DNA of 64,000 nt from Trinickia sp. Y13 (GCF_029522115.1 NZ_JAKWFK010000021.1:1-64000), one strand, 5' to 3'. Positions 29,881-39,991 are shown, counted from the stretch's first letter. Made by a program: numbers and translations. The notes: generated from the letters alone by a model not told the origin.

Positions 29881-30783
29881 ATGACCGTGCAACAAGCTAC
29901 GGCGGCCCGTGACGTCATATCGCCGCTTTTTGCGGAGATTCACGCGCAGTACGGCGCCGCGTTCGATGCCGCGCTCGCGCGCAATGTCGCGGACGCGCTA
30001 TCGGAAGACGTGGGTGAGGGCGATTTGACGGGGCGGCTCGTGCCGGCCGACTCGATTCGCGATGCGCGCATTCTGGTGCGCGAAGAGGCTGTGCTGTGCG
30101 GCGTGCCGTGGTTCGTCGCCGTGATGGAACAGGTCGATCCGTCGATCGAAATCGATTGGCGCTATCGCGAGGGTGAGCGGATGGCGGCCGATTCTGCGGT
30201 GTGCTTTCTGCGCGGGCCGGCGCGCGCATTGCTCACGGCGGAGCGCAACGGCTTGAACTTTCTGCAATTGCTCTCGGGTGTGGCCACCGCCACGCGCCGG
30301 TATGTCGATGCGATCGAGGGCACGCGCGCCCATATTCTCGACACGCGCAAGACGTTGCCTGGGCTGCGCCTCGCGCAGAAGTACGCCGTGCGCGTGGGCG
30401 GCGGTGCGAATCAGCGCCTCGCGCTGTACGACGGCATCCTGATCAAAGAAAATCACATCGCCGCGGCGGGTGGTGTCGGGCCGGCGTTGGAGGCCGCGTA
30501 CGCATTGAACGCCGGGGTTTCGATTCAAATCGAAGTCGAAACGCTCGAGCAGCTCGAATCGGCGCTCGCGCACCGGGCCGAGTCGATCCTGCTCGACAAC
30601 TTTTCGTTCGAGGCGATGCGCGCCGCCGTCAAGCTCACCGCTGGACGCGCACTGCTCGAAGTATCGGGCGGCGTCAATTTCGACACCGTGCGCGCGATTG
30701 CAGAGACGGGCGTCGATCGGATCTCGATCGGCGCGCTGACCAAAGACGTGCGCGCGACCGATTTCTCGATGCGGTTGCTTTAG
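29881..30783 (+). CDS. nadC: Nicotinate-nucleotide pyrophosphorylase (quinolinate phosphoribosyltransferase)
   Basis: This 300-residue enzyme joins quinolinate with phosphoribosyl pyrophosphate, releasing CO2 to give nicotinate mononucleotide. Family motifs include EDVGEGDLTGRLVP, ILDTRKTLPGLRLAQKYAV, GGGANQRLALYDGILIKENHI and SGGVNFDTVRAIAETGVD. The ATG at 29881 fits the family N-terminus; the frame continues upstream inside nadA without similarity. Probably cotranscribed with nadA. Confidence 0.96.
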   Translation: MTVQQATAARDVISPLFAEIHAQYGAAFDAALARNVADALSEDVGEGDLTGRLVPADSIRDARILVREEAVLCGVPWFVAVMEQVDPSIEIDWRYREGERMAADSAVCFLRGPARALLTAERNGLNFLQLLSGVATATRRYVDAIEGTRAHILDTRKTLPGLRLAQKYAVRVGGGANQRLALYDGILIKENHIAAAGGVGPALEAAYALNAGVSIQIEVETLEQLESALAHRAESILLDNFSFEAMRAAVKLTAGRALLEVSGGVNFDTVRAIAETGVDRISIGALTKDVRATDFSMRLL

Positions 30784-30866
30784 GCCTCTTTAGCCCTCTT
30801 CACGCCAGGCAACGCGCGTTCGCAAGAACTGGAATTGGCGTGAACAGGCTCTGGCGCTAAAGAGGC
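30784..30866. repeat. Nested inverted repeats between convergent nadC and nadB
   Basis: Outer arms GCCTCTTTAG (30784-30793) and CTAAAGAGGC (30857-30866) are perfect complements, as are inner arms TTCACGCCA (30799-30807) and TGGCGTGAA (30836-30844). The outer arm begins immediately after the nadC stop. No T-run follows directly. It could be a shared 3' processing or termination structure, or a relic of a small element. Confidence 0.6.
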
Positions 30867-30972
30867 GTGTGCCCCCGCCCGCCGCTGCCGCCGTGCTTGA
30901 CAGAGGACGGGTTCCGATAGGGTATGTGTGGCGGGTAGCGTTTCGCGCGATCCGCCTCGCACGGTGTGCGGC

Positions 30973-32571
30973 TCACACTTGCCGGTTCGGAACGCGCTCG
31001 GGCGCGAGCACGGTCGGCAATGCTTTGGGCAGGGCGGACGGCCAATCGCGCGAGAAGTGCAAGCCGCGACTTTCCCGCCGTGAGCGTGCGCTGTCGACGA
31101 TCAACGAAGCGACATCGACCAGATTGCGCAGCTCCAGCAGGTCGCGGCTCACTTTGAAGTTTGCGTAGTATTCCTGAATCTCGTCTCGCAGCAGCGCGAG
31201 GCGGTGCTTGGCGCGGGCCAAGCGCTTGTCCGTCCTCACGATCCCCACGTAGTTCCACATCAACCGGCGCAGCTCGTCCCAGTTGTGGGCGACGACGACT
31301 TCCTCGTCGGGATCGGAGACGCGGCTTTCGTCCCAGTCGGGCAGCGGGGCATGAGCGGCTGCGTCGAAGCCTTCGCGCTCGATCGCGTCCGCGGCGGAAC
31401 GGCCGATGACGAGGCATTCGAGCAGCGAGTTGCTGGCGAGCCGGTTTGCGCCATGCAAGCCTGTGTACGAAGTTTCGCCCACGGCATACAAGCCGGCGAG
31501 GTCGGTGCGTCCCGCCAAATCGGTGACGACGCCGCCACAGGTGTAGTGCGCCGCGGGCACGACGGGGATCGGATCTTTCGTGATGTCGATACCGAACTCG
31601 AGGCAGCGCGCGAGAATCGTCGGGAAATGCTCGTGCAAGAAGGCGGCGGGCTGATGGCTGATGTCGAGATAGACACAGTCGATACCGCGCTTCTTGATCT
31701 CGAAATCGATCGCGCGCGCGACGATGTCGCGTGGAGCGAGCTCGGCCCGCTCATCGTGAGCGGGCATAAAGCGCGTGCCGTCGGGCAGCAGCAACTTGCC
31801 GCCTTCGCCGCGCACGGCTTCCGTGATCAAAAACGACTTCGCGTAAGGGTGAAAGAGGCAGGTCGGGTGGAATTGGATGAACTCCATGTTCGACACCCGG
31901 CACCCGGCTCGCCACGCCATTGCAATGCCGTCGCCCGTGGCCGTATCGGGATTCGTCGTATACAAATAGACCTTGCCCGCGCCGCCCGTTGCGAGGATCG
32001 TATGGGGCGCCTCCAGCGTGACCGTTCGGCCGCTATCGATGTCGAGTGCATAGAGGCCATGGCAGCGGCGGCCCGGCAGACCGAGGCGATCGGATGTGAT
32101 GAGATCGATCGCGTAATGATCCTCGAGCAGCGTGATATTCGGGTGCTGGCGTACGCGTTCGGACAACGTGGCTACGACCGCGTGCCCGGTGGCGTCCGCC
32201 GCATGAATGATGCGGCGATGGCTGTGGCCGCCCTCGCGCGTCAGATGAAAGCCCAGCTCGGCCGCATCGTCGCGCGTGAACGGCACGCCCTGATCGATCA
32301 GCCACTCGATGGACGTGCGGCCATGTTCGACGATGAACCGTGTGGCGCCTTCGTCGCACAGCCCTGCGCCTGCGACGAGCGTATCGTTGACGTGGTTTTC
32401 GACGCTATCGGCCGAGTCCAGCACGGCGGCGATTCCGCCTTGCGCCCAGTCGCTCGCGCCTTCCGTCATCGACCGTTTGGCGATGACGGCCACGCGCCGC
32501 TTCTCGGCGAGATTCAGCGCAACGGTCAGGCCCGCCAGGCCGCTGCCTACGATTACGACGTCGAAATTCAT
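30973..32571 (-). CDS. nadB: L-aspartate oxidase
   Basis: This 532-residue flavoenzyme oxidises L-aspartate to iminoaspartate, the substrate of NadA. The FAD-binding motif [11 protein letters not shown] is near the N-terminus, followed by [30 protein letters not shown], the active-site region FIQFHPTCL and [17 protein letters not shown]. Length agrees with E. coli NadB (540). The ATG at 32571 matches the family start MNFDVVIVG. It is convergent with nadA-nadC, so all three quinolinate-pathway genes are clustered but not in one operon. Confidence 0.96.
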   Translation of the reverse strand: MNFDVVIVGSGLAGLTVALNLAEKRRVAVIAKRSMTEGASDWAQGGIAAVLDSADSVENHVNDTLVAGAGLCDEGATRFIVEHGRTSIEWLIDQGVPFTRDDAAELGFHLTREGGHSHRRIIHAADATGHAVVATLSERVRQHPNITLLEDHYAIDLITSDRLGLPGRRCHGLYALDIDSGRTVTLEAPHTILATGGAGKVYLYTTNPDTATGDGIAMAWRAGCRVSNMEFIQFHPTCLFHPYAKSFLITEAVRGEGGKLLLPDGTRFMPAHDERAELAPRDIVARAIDFEIKKRGIDCVYLDISHQPAAFLHEHFPTILARCLEFGIDITKDPIPVVPAAHYTCGGVVTDLAGRTDLAGLYAVGETSYTGLHGANRLASNSLLECLVIGRSAADAIEREGFDAAAHAPLPDWDESRVSDPDEEVVVAHNWDELRRLMWNYVGIVRTDKRLARAKHRLALLRDEIQEYYANFKVSRDLLELRNLVDVASLIVDSARSRRESRGLHFSRDWPSALPKALPTVLAPERVPNRQV

Positions 32572-32693
32572 CTGTGTTTCCCTTGTCCCCGATCCCCCGC
32601 GCGTACGCGCAGCAGAGTGCAGCCGTGTGAAAATCGCGTGGGTAAGCTTGGGAGGATACCGCGGCGCGCGACGCAATGGGGGCGCACCAAAGC

Positions 32694-32720
32694 AAAAGCC
32701 CCGCGCGTGGCGGGGCTTTT
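32694..32720. terminator. Intrinsic terminator after rpmG
   Basis: AAAAGCCCCGC pairs with GCGGGGCTTTT around a five-base loop. For rpmG on the minus strand it gives a stem followed by TTTT, 28 bases after the stop. Confidence 0.82.
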
Positions 32721-32747
32721 GGTTGTATTCGGCTCGAACGAGACCGA

Positions 32748-32915
32748 TTACTTGATCTTCGTTTCCTTGTACGCGACATGCTTGCGGGCGACGGGATCGA
32801 ACTTCATGATCTCCATCTTTTCCGGCATGTTGCGCTTGTTCTTCGTCGTGGTATAGAAGTGACCCGTACCTGCGGTCGACTCCAGCTTGATCTTGTCGCG
32901 TGCGCCTTTGGCCAT
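32748..32915 (-). CDS. rpmG: 50S ribosomal protein L33
   Basis: This 55-residue ribosomal protein starts [18 protein letters not shown] and ends [17 protein letters not shown], the usual L33 sequence. It contains no cysteine, so it is the zinc-free (C-minus) form. The ATG at 32915 follows an AAGGAG box, and the gene lies 11 bases after rpmB in the conserved rpmB-rpmG pair. Confidence 0.95.
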
Positions 32916-32926
32916 GACTGGACTCC

Positions 32927-33160
32927 TTAGATTTCGCCGCGCGAGCGCAGATCGGCCAGCACGGTGTCGATGCCGTTCTTATCGATCAAGCGCAGACCGG
33001 CGTTCGAAACGCGCAGACGCACGAAACGGTTTTCGCTTTCCACCCAGAAACGGCGGGATTGCAGATTCGGCAAGAAACGCCGCTTCGTCTTGTTGTTGGC
33101 GTGGGAAACGTTGTTGCCGCTCATCGGCGCTTTCCCAGTTACTTGGCATACGCGTGCCAT
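32927..33160 (-). CDS. rpmB: 50S ribosomal protein L28
   Basis: This 77-residue large-subunit protein starts [20 protein letters not shown] and has the basic [17 protein letters not shown] segment of L28. The ribosome site AGGAG stands just ahead of the ATG. It is the first gene of the rpmB-rpmG unit; the 224-base region to radC must hold the promoter. Confidence 0.96.
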
Positions 33161-33384
33161 ATGAGAGCACTCCTAAAACGCTTAAATTCGGGGTTCAAGC
33201 CTGGTCGGGGCCTAACAGGAAAGGGCACAAGGAAGCCGCTCAGCAACTGAGTGCGGCGACCTCCCCCAAGCTTCTGAACGAGGTTGGAAACAGGCAGACG
33301 GCGATTCTAGCAGAAAAAGCGCCGAAAAATCAAACCGAATTTGCGGACAGGCGATTTTGCCGGCGAACAAACGGCAGCCGGACC

Positions 33385-34107
33385 CTACAGCCAGCCGGCG
33401 CGGGCGAACGAGAAGACGTCGTGGCGCCCCACCACGAGATGGTCGACGAGCCGCACGTCGATCAGCGCGAGCGCATCGCGCAACACGTGCGTGAGCTGAC
33501 GGTCGCTCGCGCTGGGTTTGACCGCCCCAGACGGATGATTGTGCGCGACGACGAGGCTGGCGGCATTGGCCTCGAGCGCGCGGCGCACGATTTCGCGCGG
33601 ATAGACGGCCAGGCGCGTCAACGAGCCGCGCGAGATTTCCTCGCTGTCGATCAGTCGATGCCGAGCGTCTAGATACAGACAGAGAAACACTTCGTACGGG
33701 CGCGCGCCGATCAAAAGGCGTACGTAGTCGTGAACCGCTTCGGTCGAATCGACGAGCGGCTGCTCGCGCGCCCGCTCGGCCAGGGCGCGGCGCGCCATCT
33801 CGATGACGGCCAGCAGCACCGCGGTCTTTGCCGGCCCGATGCCGTGCACGCCGTCGAAGTCGCGCGGGGTGGCGTCGAGGATACCGCGCAGCGAGCCGAA
33901 GCGAGCCAGAAGCGAGCGCGCGAGGTCGAACACGTTGTGCCCGGGCAGCCCCGAGCCTAAAAAAATTGCAACGAGTTCCGTGTCGGACAGCGAGGCGGCC
34001 CCGCGCCCGAACAGCCGCTCGCGCGGCATGTCGCGCGCCGCCGCCCCGCGCGGGCGGCGCGGCGCTAGCGCTTTCAAGGGGCCAAGCAGGTCGGAACTAA
34101 CCGGCAT
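33385..34107 (-). CDS. radC: RadC/JAB-domain protein
   Basis: This 240-residue protein has an N-terminal helix-hairpin-helix ([23 protein letters not shown]) and a C-terminal JAMM-type domain with the metal-binding [17 protein letters not shown]. Despite the name, a direct role in DNA repair is doubtful in the literature. The ATG at 34107 has a GAGAG box six bases ahead; an ATG at 34113 would add two residues. It is divergent from fkpB. Confidence 0.92.
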   Translation of the reverse strand: MPVSSDLLGPLKALAPRRPRGAAARDMPRERLFGRGAASLSDTELVAIFLGSGLPGHNVFDLARSLLARFGSLRGILDATPRDFDGVHGIGPAKTAVLLAVIEMARRALAERAREQPLVDSTEAVHDYVRLLIGARPYEVFLCLYLDARHRLIDSEEISRGSLTRLAVYPREIVRRALEANAASLVVAHNHPSGAVKPSASDRQLTHVLRDALALIDVRLVDHLVVGRHDVFSFARAGWL

Positions 34108-34313
34108 ATGCATCTCTCATAGAAGCGTTTGATGGGTTGGGCACGGACTGTGCGCGCATTAGGCGCGCGCTGCCCGGCGCGAGGTGGCTTACAATGGAGC
34201 CTTTGTGCGGGCGCCCGTAGGCCGGGCGCCGAAACGCGCAGCGTGCGCGCCAAGCCCGCCGCAACGCGGCCCAATCGCAACGCGCATGTCGCGTTCGTCC
34301 TACGAGCTATCCC

Positions 34314-34769
34314 ATGAGCATCATCGATATTTCAGAAGTGAAAGCGGGTTCGCATGTGACGCTTCACTACCGGCTGGCACTCGCCGACGGCGCCGACATC
34401 GTGAACACTTTCGGCGATAAGCCGGCGACCCTGCTGCTCGGCGCGGGCCAACTCGCCGAGCCGCTGGAAGACATTCTGATAGGGATGAAGGCCGGCGACC
34501 ATTCGACTTTCCGGCTAGGCGAAGGGCAAGCGTTCGGTCCGCGCAATCCCGAGTTGATTCAGCGCGTGTCGCTCGCCACCCTGCGAGAAAACGGCATGGT
34601 GGGCGAGGACTTCGCGCCCGGCGACCTGATCGAATTCAATGCGCCGAGCGGCGGACGGTACGCCGGCGTGCTCAAGGAAGTCGGCGAAACGTCAGCGCTG
34701 TTCGACTTCAACCATCCGCTCGCGGGTCAGGCGCTGACGTTCGAAGTGCAAATCATCGGAATTCTGTAA
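34314..34769 (+). CDS. fkpB: FKBP-type peptidyl-prolyl cis-trans isomerase
   Basis: This 151-residue protein is of the SlpA/FkpB group of FK506-binding isomerases with chaperone activity. It has [12 protein letters not shown] at the start and an IF-domain insertion after [15 protein letters not shown], then closes with [17 protein letters not shown]. It stands two bases ahead of ispH, the conserved fkpB-ispH pair of proteobacteria, so the two are one operon. Confidence 0.94.
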   Translation: MSIIDISEVKAGSHVTLHYRLALADGADIVNTFGDKPATLLLGAGQLAEPLEDILIGMKAGDHSTFRLGEGQAFGPRNPELIQRVSLATLRENGMVGEDFAPGDLIEFNAPSGGRYAGVLKEVGETSALFDFNHPLAGQALTFEVQIIGIL

Positions 34770-34771
34770 AC

Positions 34772-35737
34772 ATGAGTCCGTCGGATACCTCCATCGCCGC
34801 TGTCGAGGCGGAAGTCTTGCTCGCCCAGCCGCGCGGCTTCTGCGCGGGGGTGGACCGTGCTATCGAGATCGTCGAGCGCGCCATCAAGCTGTTCGGCGCG
34901 CCCATTTACGTGCGCCACGAGATCGTTCACAACGCCTATGTCGTCGAAGATTTGCGCAAGAAGGGCGCTGTCTTCGTCGAGCAGCTCGACGACCTCCCGG
35001 CGGGCAGCACCGTCATCTTCAGCGCGCATGGGGTGTCCAAAGCCGTGCGGGAAGAGGCCGAGGCGCGCGGGCTGCGCATCTACGACGCTACCTGTCCGCT
35101 CGTGACGAAAGTTCACATGGAAGTGGCGAAGATGCGCCAAGAGGGACTCGATATCGTGATGATCGGGCACAAAGGGCATCCCGAGGTCGAGGGCACCATG
35201 GGGCAGTCGGGCGAGGGCATGTATCTCGTCGAGAGCGCAGAAGACGTCGATGCGCTAGAACTATCCGATTCGTCGCGCATTGCATTCGTCACCCAGACGA
35301 CCTTGTCGGTGGATGACGCCGCGGACATCATCGCCGCGCTCAAGGCGCGCTTTCCGCACATCCGGGAACCGAAGAAGCAGGACATTTGCTACGCCACGCA
35401 GAACCGGCAAGACGCCGTCAAGTTCATGGCGCCGCAATGCGATGTCGTCATCGTGGTCGGCAGTCCCAATAGTTCCAATTCCAACCGGTTGCGCGAAGTG
35501 GCCGAGAAGCGCGGCGTCCCCGCCTATATGGTGGACTCGCCCGATCAAATCGATCCGGCCTGGGTGGAAGGCAAGCAGCGCATCGGCGTGACGGCTGGCG
35601 CCTCGGCGCCGGAGGTGCTCGCCCAAGCGGTCATCGGGCGGCTGCGCGAACTCGGTGTGCGCAACGTGCGCGCGCTCGAAGGCATCGAGGAGAACATTGC
35701 TTTTCCATTGCCGCGCGGGCTCTCGCTCCCGAACTGA
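34772..35737 (+). CDS. ispH: 4-hydroxy-3-methylbut-2-enyl diphosphate reductase
   Basis: This 321-residue iron-sulfur enzyme performs the last step of the MEP isoprenoid pathway, giving IPP and DMAPP. The three cluster cysteines are in [22 protein letters not shown] and [11 protein letters not shown], and the substrate-binding [14 protein letters not shown] and [10 protein letters not shown] motifs are intact. The stop is followed by an intrinsic terminator. Confidence 0.97.
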   Translation: MSPSDTSIAAVEAEVLLAQPRGFCAGVDRAIEIVERAIKLFGAPIYVRHEIVHNAYVVEDLRKKGAVFVEQLDDLPAGSTVIFSAHGVSKAVREEAEARGLRIYDATCPLVTKVHMEVAKMRQEGLDIVMIGHKGHPEVEGTMGQSGEGMYLVESAEDVDALELSDSSRIAFVTQTTLSVDDAADIIAALKARFPHIREPKKQDICYATQNRQDAVKFMAPQCDVVIVVGSPNSSNSNRLREVAEKRGVPAYMVDSPDQIDPAWVEGKQRIGVTAGASAPEVLAQAVIGRLRELGVRNVRALEGIEENIAFPLPRGLSLPN

Positions 35738-35816
35738 CGTGCACGCGGGCGAATGTGCGCCGCGTGGGAACCTCGTTGCGGGCGTTGGGGTTTCCCCTGA
35801 TTACCGTGTTTTTCCC

Positions 35817-35855
35817 AAAAAAGCGCGCCCCTTGCGGTGCGCTTTTTTATTTTCC
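35817..35855 (+). terminator. Intrinsic terminator of fkpB-ispH
   Basis: AAAAAAGCGC and GCGCTTTTTT flank a loop of about 12 bases, followed by ATTTT, 80 bases after the ispH stop. The A-rich left flank makes it potentially bidirectional. Confidence 0.78.
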
Positions 35856-35981
35856 GCAAGCGCGTAAATCCGAAGGTTGCTCCCAATAAACGAGGAAATG
35901 TCGCAACTAGGTTGCGACGTGCACCAAATAAGGGTCCCAAAAAAAGGTTGCAATGCAGGAAAACCCTGGCGATTCAGCATA

Positions 35982-36009
35982 TTGGCCGCTCGGCAATTGG
36001 AGTTACAAT
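35982..36009 (+). promoter_or_regulatory. Sigma-70-like promoter before the orphan ORF
   Basis: TTGGCC at 35982-35987 and TACAAT at 36004-36009 are 16 bp apart. The predicted start of transcription is about 60 bases before the ATG at 36077. Confidence 0.45.
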
Positions 36010-36076
36010 GCGCGCGTCCTCAAGGTCCCTGGGCCTTTTGGCACCGGTATTGAGTAAGGCGCGGGAGACCTAGTTA

Positions 36077-36832
36077 ATGCAAGTCAAGTTTGCTTACGCC
36101 GCATCGAGCAAGACGAGAGGCGGCGAGGCGAGCATCGGTGACGCGGCACGGGCCGTCGCGGCGCCGACGAGTGAGACGGCGGCTATTGCCACCTTGGAAA
36201 GCATCCAGGGGTGGGCGGTCGAGTCCGCGCCTTTCGTTCAGGAGAAAAAAAATAAACTGCGGGCGGCATCGCGGTCGGATCGACGCGCACGGCCGCCTTG
36301 CCGGCGCAGCATGTCGCGTGCGAGGGCGCCGGCGCTTCTACCCACCCGCATCGGACGCGCCCGGCCCAGCGCACGCAGGTATGGCAGAATTTTTTCGGCG
36401 AGTGTGTTGCCTGCAGCGCAGGCCACGCTCGAAATCGGAGCAACAATCCTTGCAGGCGGTGTGCGTGCCCGCAAGGTGACGTCGCCGGCGCTCGATGCGC
36501 CGTTGCGTCGCGCCGGTTTGCAGGCGGCCTCGGCCGCTGCGTGCCGGCGGCCGGATGCGGACTTCGTGCGGCATGGCGAAGCGAGCACCCGCATATTGGC
36601 GTCGGTAGCGGCGCCGTTAGCGTTCGATGCCGCTAGCGCGGCATCGAGCGCGAAGAAGTGCGCTGACTCGAGCGAAACGCCCAAGATGCAAAAGGCGATG
36701 TCCACCGCGCGCGCAAGCGAGCGACGGGGCGCCATCGCATTTGGCGGCGACGGCGGTTCGCAGAAAAGCGCCATTACGCTTCACGACTTCAAGGACGGCG
36801 CACGCGCGGTCCTCGACGTCGTGCAAGTGTAG
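36077..36832 (+). CDS. Orphan hypothetical protein, 251 residues
   Basis: I do not recognise this protein. It starts at an ATG preceded by GGGAGA, has a promoter-like sequence upstream and an intrinsic terminator 19 bases after the stop, so the unit looks transcribed. Residues 1 to about 57 read as an ordinary soluble sequence. Past an A8 tract at 36245-36252 the composition turns rich in Arg, Ala, Pro and Ser, without membrane segments or motifs, and codon use looks less typical. A frameshift in the tract, a pseudogene, or a non-coding transcript remain possible. It sits alone between ispH and livH. Confidence 0.4.
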   Translation: MQVKFAYAASSKTRGGEASIGDAARAVAAPTSETAAIATLESIQGWAVESAPFVQEKKNKLRAASRSDRRARPPCRRSMSRARAPALLPTRIGRARPSARRYGRIFSASVLPAAQATLEIGATILAGGVRARKVTSPALDAPLRRAGLQAASAAACRRPDADFVRHGEASTRILASVAAPLAFDAASAASSAKKCADSSETPKMQKAMSTARASERRGAIAFGGDGGSQKSAITLHDFKDGARAVLDVVQV

Positions 36833-36850
36833 TGACGGAGCATGGAACGC

Positions 36851-36883
36851 GACGGCACCGGATACCCGACGGTGCCGTTTTTG
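36851..36883 (+). terminator. Intrinsic terminator after the orphan ORF
   Basis: CGGCACCG and CGGTGCCG flank a nine-base loop and are followed by TTTTTG, beginning 19 bases after the stop at 36832. Confidence 0.8.
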
Positions 36884-37056
36884 CATCCGCCTCACTGGGT
36901 CTGCCGCCGAATCACGGCTTCAGCGGTATCCGTGAGGCGGCCAACCCTTACCGGTTTTTTTATCAGTACCCGCAGTGCCGTTGCGGTTTTCGTCGACCGT
37001 CCGCGTTACAACCGGCGCGAAGCGAAAATCCAGTCGCACGGGCTAAGGAGCTTTAA

Positions 37057-38007
37057 ATGGATATCTTCATCCAGCAGATCCTCAACGGTCTGGTGCTTGG
37101 TAGCGTCTACGCCATCATTGCGCTCGGCTATACGATGGTGTACGGCATCTTGGGCATCATCAACTTTGCTCACGGCGACGTCTTGATGGTGGGTGCGATG
37201 GTCGCGCTATCGACCATCAACGTGCTGCACAATCACTTCCCCGGGCTAGGCAACATCCCGACGCTCATCATTGGTTTGATCGTTGCGGCGATCGTCTGCG
37301 CGATCGTGGGCTACGTGATCGAGCGGGCTGCCTACAGGCCGCTGCGCCGCGCGCCGCGCTTGGCGCCGCTGATCACCGCGATCGGCGTGTCGATCCTGCT
37401 CGAAACGCTGGCCATGATGATTTGGTCGCGCAATCCGCTGCCGTTCCCGCAGTTGATTTCCACCGATCCGCTCAACGTGATCAAGGCGACCGACACGAGC
37501 GTGGGCGCCGTGATCTCGGCCACGGAAATCACGATCATCGCCGTCGCGTTCCTCGTGATGGCCGGCCTGCTCTTGCTCGTGCATAAGACCAAGCTGGGCC
37601 GCGCGATGCGTGCGATCGCCGAGAATCCGAACGTCGCGAGCCTGATGGGCGTGAACCCGAACTTCGTGATCTCCGCGACCTTCATGATCGGCTCGGCCCT
37701 GGCCGCGTTGGCCGGCGTGATGATCGCCTCCGAATATGGCAACGTCCACTTCTACATGGGCTTCATTCCCGGCATGAAAGCGTTCACCGCGGCCGTGCTC
37801 GGCGGGATCGGCAACCTCGGCGGCGCGATGGTCGGCGGCGTGGTGCTGGGTCTGATCGAACAGCTGGGCGCGGGCTACATCGGCAATCTGACCGGTGGCG
37901 TGTTCGGCAGCAACTATCAGGACGTGTTCGCATTCATCGTGCTGATCATCGTCTTGGTCTTCCGTCCGTCGGGCTTGCTCGGCGAACGTGTGGCGGACCG
38001 CGCGTAA
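37057..38007 (+). CDS. livH: Branched-chain amino acid ABC transporter permease LivH
   Basis: This 316-residue inner-membrane protein is a channel subunit for uptake of leucine, isoleucine and valine. It begins with GLVLGSVYAIIALGYTMVYGILGIINFAHGD-type family sequence split over the first helices, and later has the ATPase-contact loop RAMRAIAENPNVASLMGVN. AAGGAG stands seven bases before the ATG. First gene of the livH-M-G-F-K cluster, with 17 bases to livM. Confidence 0.95.
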   Translation: MDIFIQQILNGLVLGSVYAIIALGYTMVYGILGIINFAHGDVLMVGAMVALSTINVLHNHFPGLGNIPTLIIGLIVAAIVCAIVGYVIERAAYRPLRRAPRLAPLITAIGVSILLETLAMMIWSRNPLPFPQLISTDPLNVIKATDTSVGAVISATEITIIAVAFLVMAGLLLLVHKTKLGRAMRAIAENPNVASLMGVNPNFVISATFMIGSALAALAGVMIASEYGNVHFYMGFIPGMKAFTAAVLGGIGNLGGAMVGGVVLGLIEQLGAGYIGNLTGGVFGSNYQDVFAFIVLIIVLVFRPSGLLGERVADRA

Positions 38008-38024
38008 GGGCAAGGAGCTAGAAA

Positions 38025-39194
38025 ATGACTTCAATTCAACCGATCGAGCCGTCCACGACGCTCATTCCCGAGAAAAACGCCACCAAGACGCTCGTCGTCG
38101 GCGTGCTGACCGCCATCTTCGTCATCGCGGCGCCCATGATCATCGGCGCCGCTGGCGGCAACTACTGGGTTCGCGTGCTCGACTTCGCGATGCTCTACGT
38201 CATGCTGGCCCTTGGCCTGAACGTGGTGGTGGGCTTCGCCGGTCTGCTCGACTTGGGTTACATCGCGTTCTACGCGGTCGGCGCCTACACGGCGGCCCTG
38301 TTGACCTCGCCACATCTGTCCACCCAGTTCGAGTGGATCCACAACATTTGGCCCAACGGCCTGCATCTGTCGTACTTCCTGGTCGTGCCGATCGCAATGG
38401 GTCTCGCGGCACTGTTTGGGGTGCTACTGGGCGCGCCGACGCTGCGTCTGCGCGGCGATTACCTGGCTATCGTGACGCTCGGCTTCGGTGAAATCGTGCG
38501 GATCTTCATGAACAACCTGGACCGTCCGGTCAACATCACGAACGGGCCGCAAGGCATTACCGGCGTGGATCCGGTGCATGTCGCAGGCTTCAGTCTCGCG
38601 CAAACGCACACGATCTTCGGCGTGCAACTGCCCTCGGTCTATCTCTATTACTACCTGTTCGTGCTTTGCTCGTTGCTCGTGATCTGGGTGTGCACCCGTT
38701 TGCAGCATTCGCGTATCGGTCGCGCCTGGGCGGCGATCCGCGAAGACGAAATCGCAGCCAAGGCCATGGGCATCAACACGCGCAACGTGAAGCTGCTCGC
38801 CTTTGCGATGGGGGCGTCGTTCGGCGGCCTCTCCGGTGCGATGTTCGGCGGCTTCCAAGGCTTCGTGTCGCCCGAGTCGTTCACCTTCTGGGAATCGGTC
38901 GTCGTGCTTGCTTGCGTGGTGCTCGGCGGTATGGGTCACATTCCCGGCGTGATTCTCGGCGCGGTGCTGCTCGCCATCTTCCCGGAATTCCTGCGCTCGA
39001 CGATGGGTCCGCTGCAACATTGGATCTTCGGCCACCAGATTCTGGACACGGAAGTGATTCGTCAGCTGCTTTACGGCCTGGCGATGGTTCTCATCATGCT
39101 GTATCGCTCGGAAGGCCTGTGGCCCGCGCCGAAGCATGAGGACAAGATCGCAAAATTGGCCAAGCGCAGCGCCAAGAAACCTGTGCGCGCGTAA
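38025..39194 (+). CDS. livM: Branched-chain amino acid ABC transporter permease LivM
   Basis: This 389-residue membrane protein pairs with LivH. It has about ten hydrophobic segments, the family sequence LGLNVVVGFAGLLDLGYIAFY, and the contact loop GRAWAAIREDEIAAKAMGIN. It is longer at the N-terminus (about 45 residues ahead of the core) as in E. coli LivM. A GGAG box precedes the ATG. Confidence 0.95.
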   Translation: MTSIQPIEPSTTLIPEKNATKTLVVGVLTAIFVIAAPMIIGAAGGNYWVRVLDFAMLYVMLALGLNVVVGFAGLLDLGYIAFYAVGAYTAALLTSPHLSTQFEWIHNIWPNGLHLSYFLVVPIAMGLAALFGVLLGAPTLRLRGDYLAIVTLGFGEIVRIFMNNLDRPVNITNGPQGITGVDPVHVAGFSLAQTHTIFGVQLPSVYLYYYLFVLCSLLVIWVCTRLQHSRIGRAWAAIREDEIAAKAMGINTRNVKLLAFAMGASFGGLSGAMFGGFQGFVSPESFTFWESVVVLACVVLGGMGHIPGVILGAVLLAIFPEFLRSTMGPLQHWIFGHQILDTEVIRQLLYGLAMVLIMLYRSEGLWPAPKHEDKIAKLAKRSAKKPVRA

Positions 39195-39214
39195 AGAGCG
39201 GAGGAACACGCAAA

Positions 39215-39990
39215 ATGAGCAACAAAAGCATTCGTTTGTCCGTGACGGGCGTGAACAAGCGCTTCGGCGGCTTGCAAGCGCTGTCGGACGTGGGCCTTCA
39301 AATCGAAGAAGGCACGATCTATGGCCTCATCGGCCCGAACGGCGCCGGCAAGACCACGTTCTTCAACGTGATCACTGGCCTGTACACGCCCGATTCGGGC
39401 GAGTTCAAGCTCGATGGCGAGAACTACACGCCCACCGCCGTGCACCAAGTGGCTCAAGCCGGCATCGCCCGGACGTTCCAAAACATTCGCCTGTTCGGCG
39501 GCATGACTGCCCTCGAGAACGTGATGGTGGGCCGCCACGTGCGGACCAAGCACGGGCTGATCGGCGCGGTGCTGCAAACGCCGGCCGAGCGTAAGGAAGA
39601 GCGCGAGATCAAGGAGCGCGCGCTCGAACTGCTCGAATACGTGGGGGTGCTGCAGTACGCCGATTACACGGCGCGCAATCTCTCGTACGGGCACCAGCGC
39701 CGCTTGGAAATCGCCCGCGCGCTCGCAACGGATCCCAAGCTCTTGGCATTGGACGAGCCGGCTGCGGGTATGAACGCGACGGAAAAGGTCGAGCTTACGC
39801 GCTTGCTGGAGAAGATCCGCGACGACGGCAGGACGATTCTGCTGATCGAGCACGACGTGAAGCTCGTGATGCACCTGTGCAATCGCATGACGGTGCTCGA
39901 TTACGGCAAGGTGATCGCCGAGGGTCTGCCGCAAGACGTGCAGAAGGACCCGAAGGTGATTGAGGCATATCTGGGCGCGGGGGTCCACTG

Positions 39991-39991
<1 letters not shown>
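39215..39991 (+). CDS. livG: Branched-chain amino acid ABC transporter ATPase LivG
   Basis: This 258-residue ATPase has Walker A GPNGAGKTT, signature LSYGHQRRLEIARAL and Walker B LLALDEPAAGMN, ending with the Liv-type VIEAYLGAG. The LSYG form of the signature is normal for LivG. Its stop overlaps the livF ATG by one base (TGATGG), so translation is coupled. Confidence 0.96.

Larger units (their letters stand above)
35738..36076 (+). other. ispH downstream and orphan ORF upstream region
   Basis: This 339-bp region holds the ispH terminator (35817-35855), a sigma-70-like promoter (35982-36009), a near-consensus sigma-54 box TGGCAC-N5-TTGAG at 36039-36054 whose -12 GC is replaced by GA, and the ribosome site GGGAGA at 36064-36069. 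No gene is supported before 36077. Confidence 0.5.

Noticed and set aside
36039-36054. A sigma-54 promoter before the orphan ORF
   Set aside because: Spacing and the -24 half TGGCAC fit, but the -12 half is TTGAG, so the nearly invariant GC is missing, and the start would leave almost no leader. It is kept only as a weak note.
36238-36774. A 178-codon minus frame opposite the orphan ORF
   Set aside because: It has no ribosome site, promoter or terminator on its strand, while the plus-strand frame has all three.
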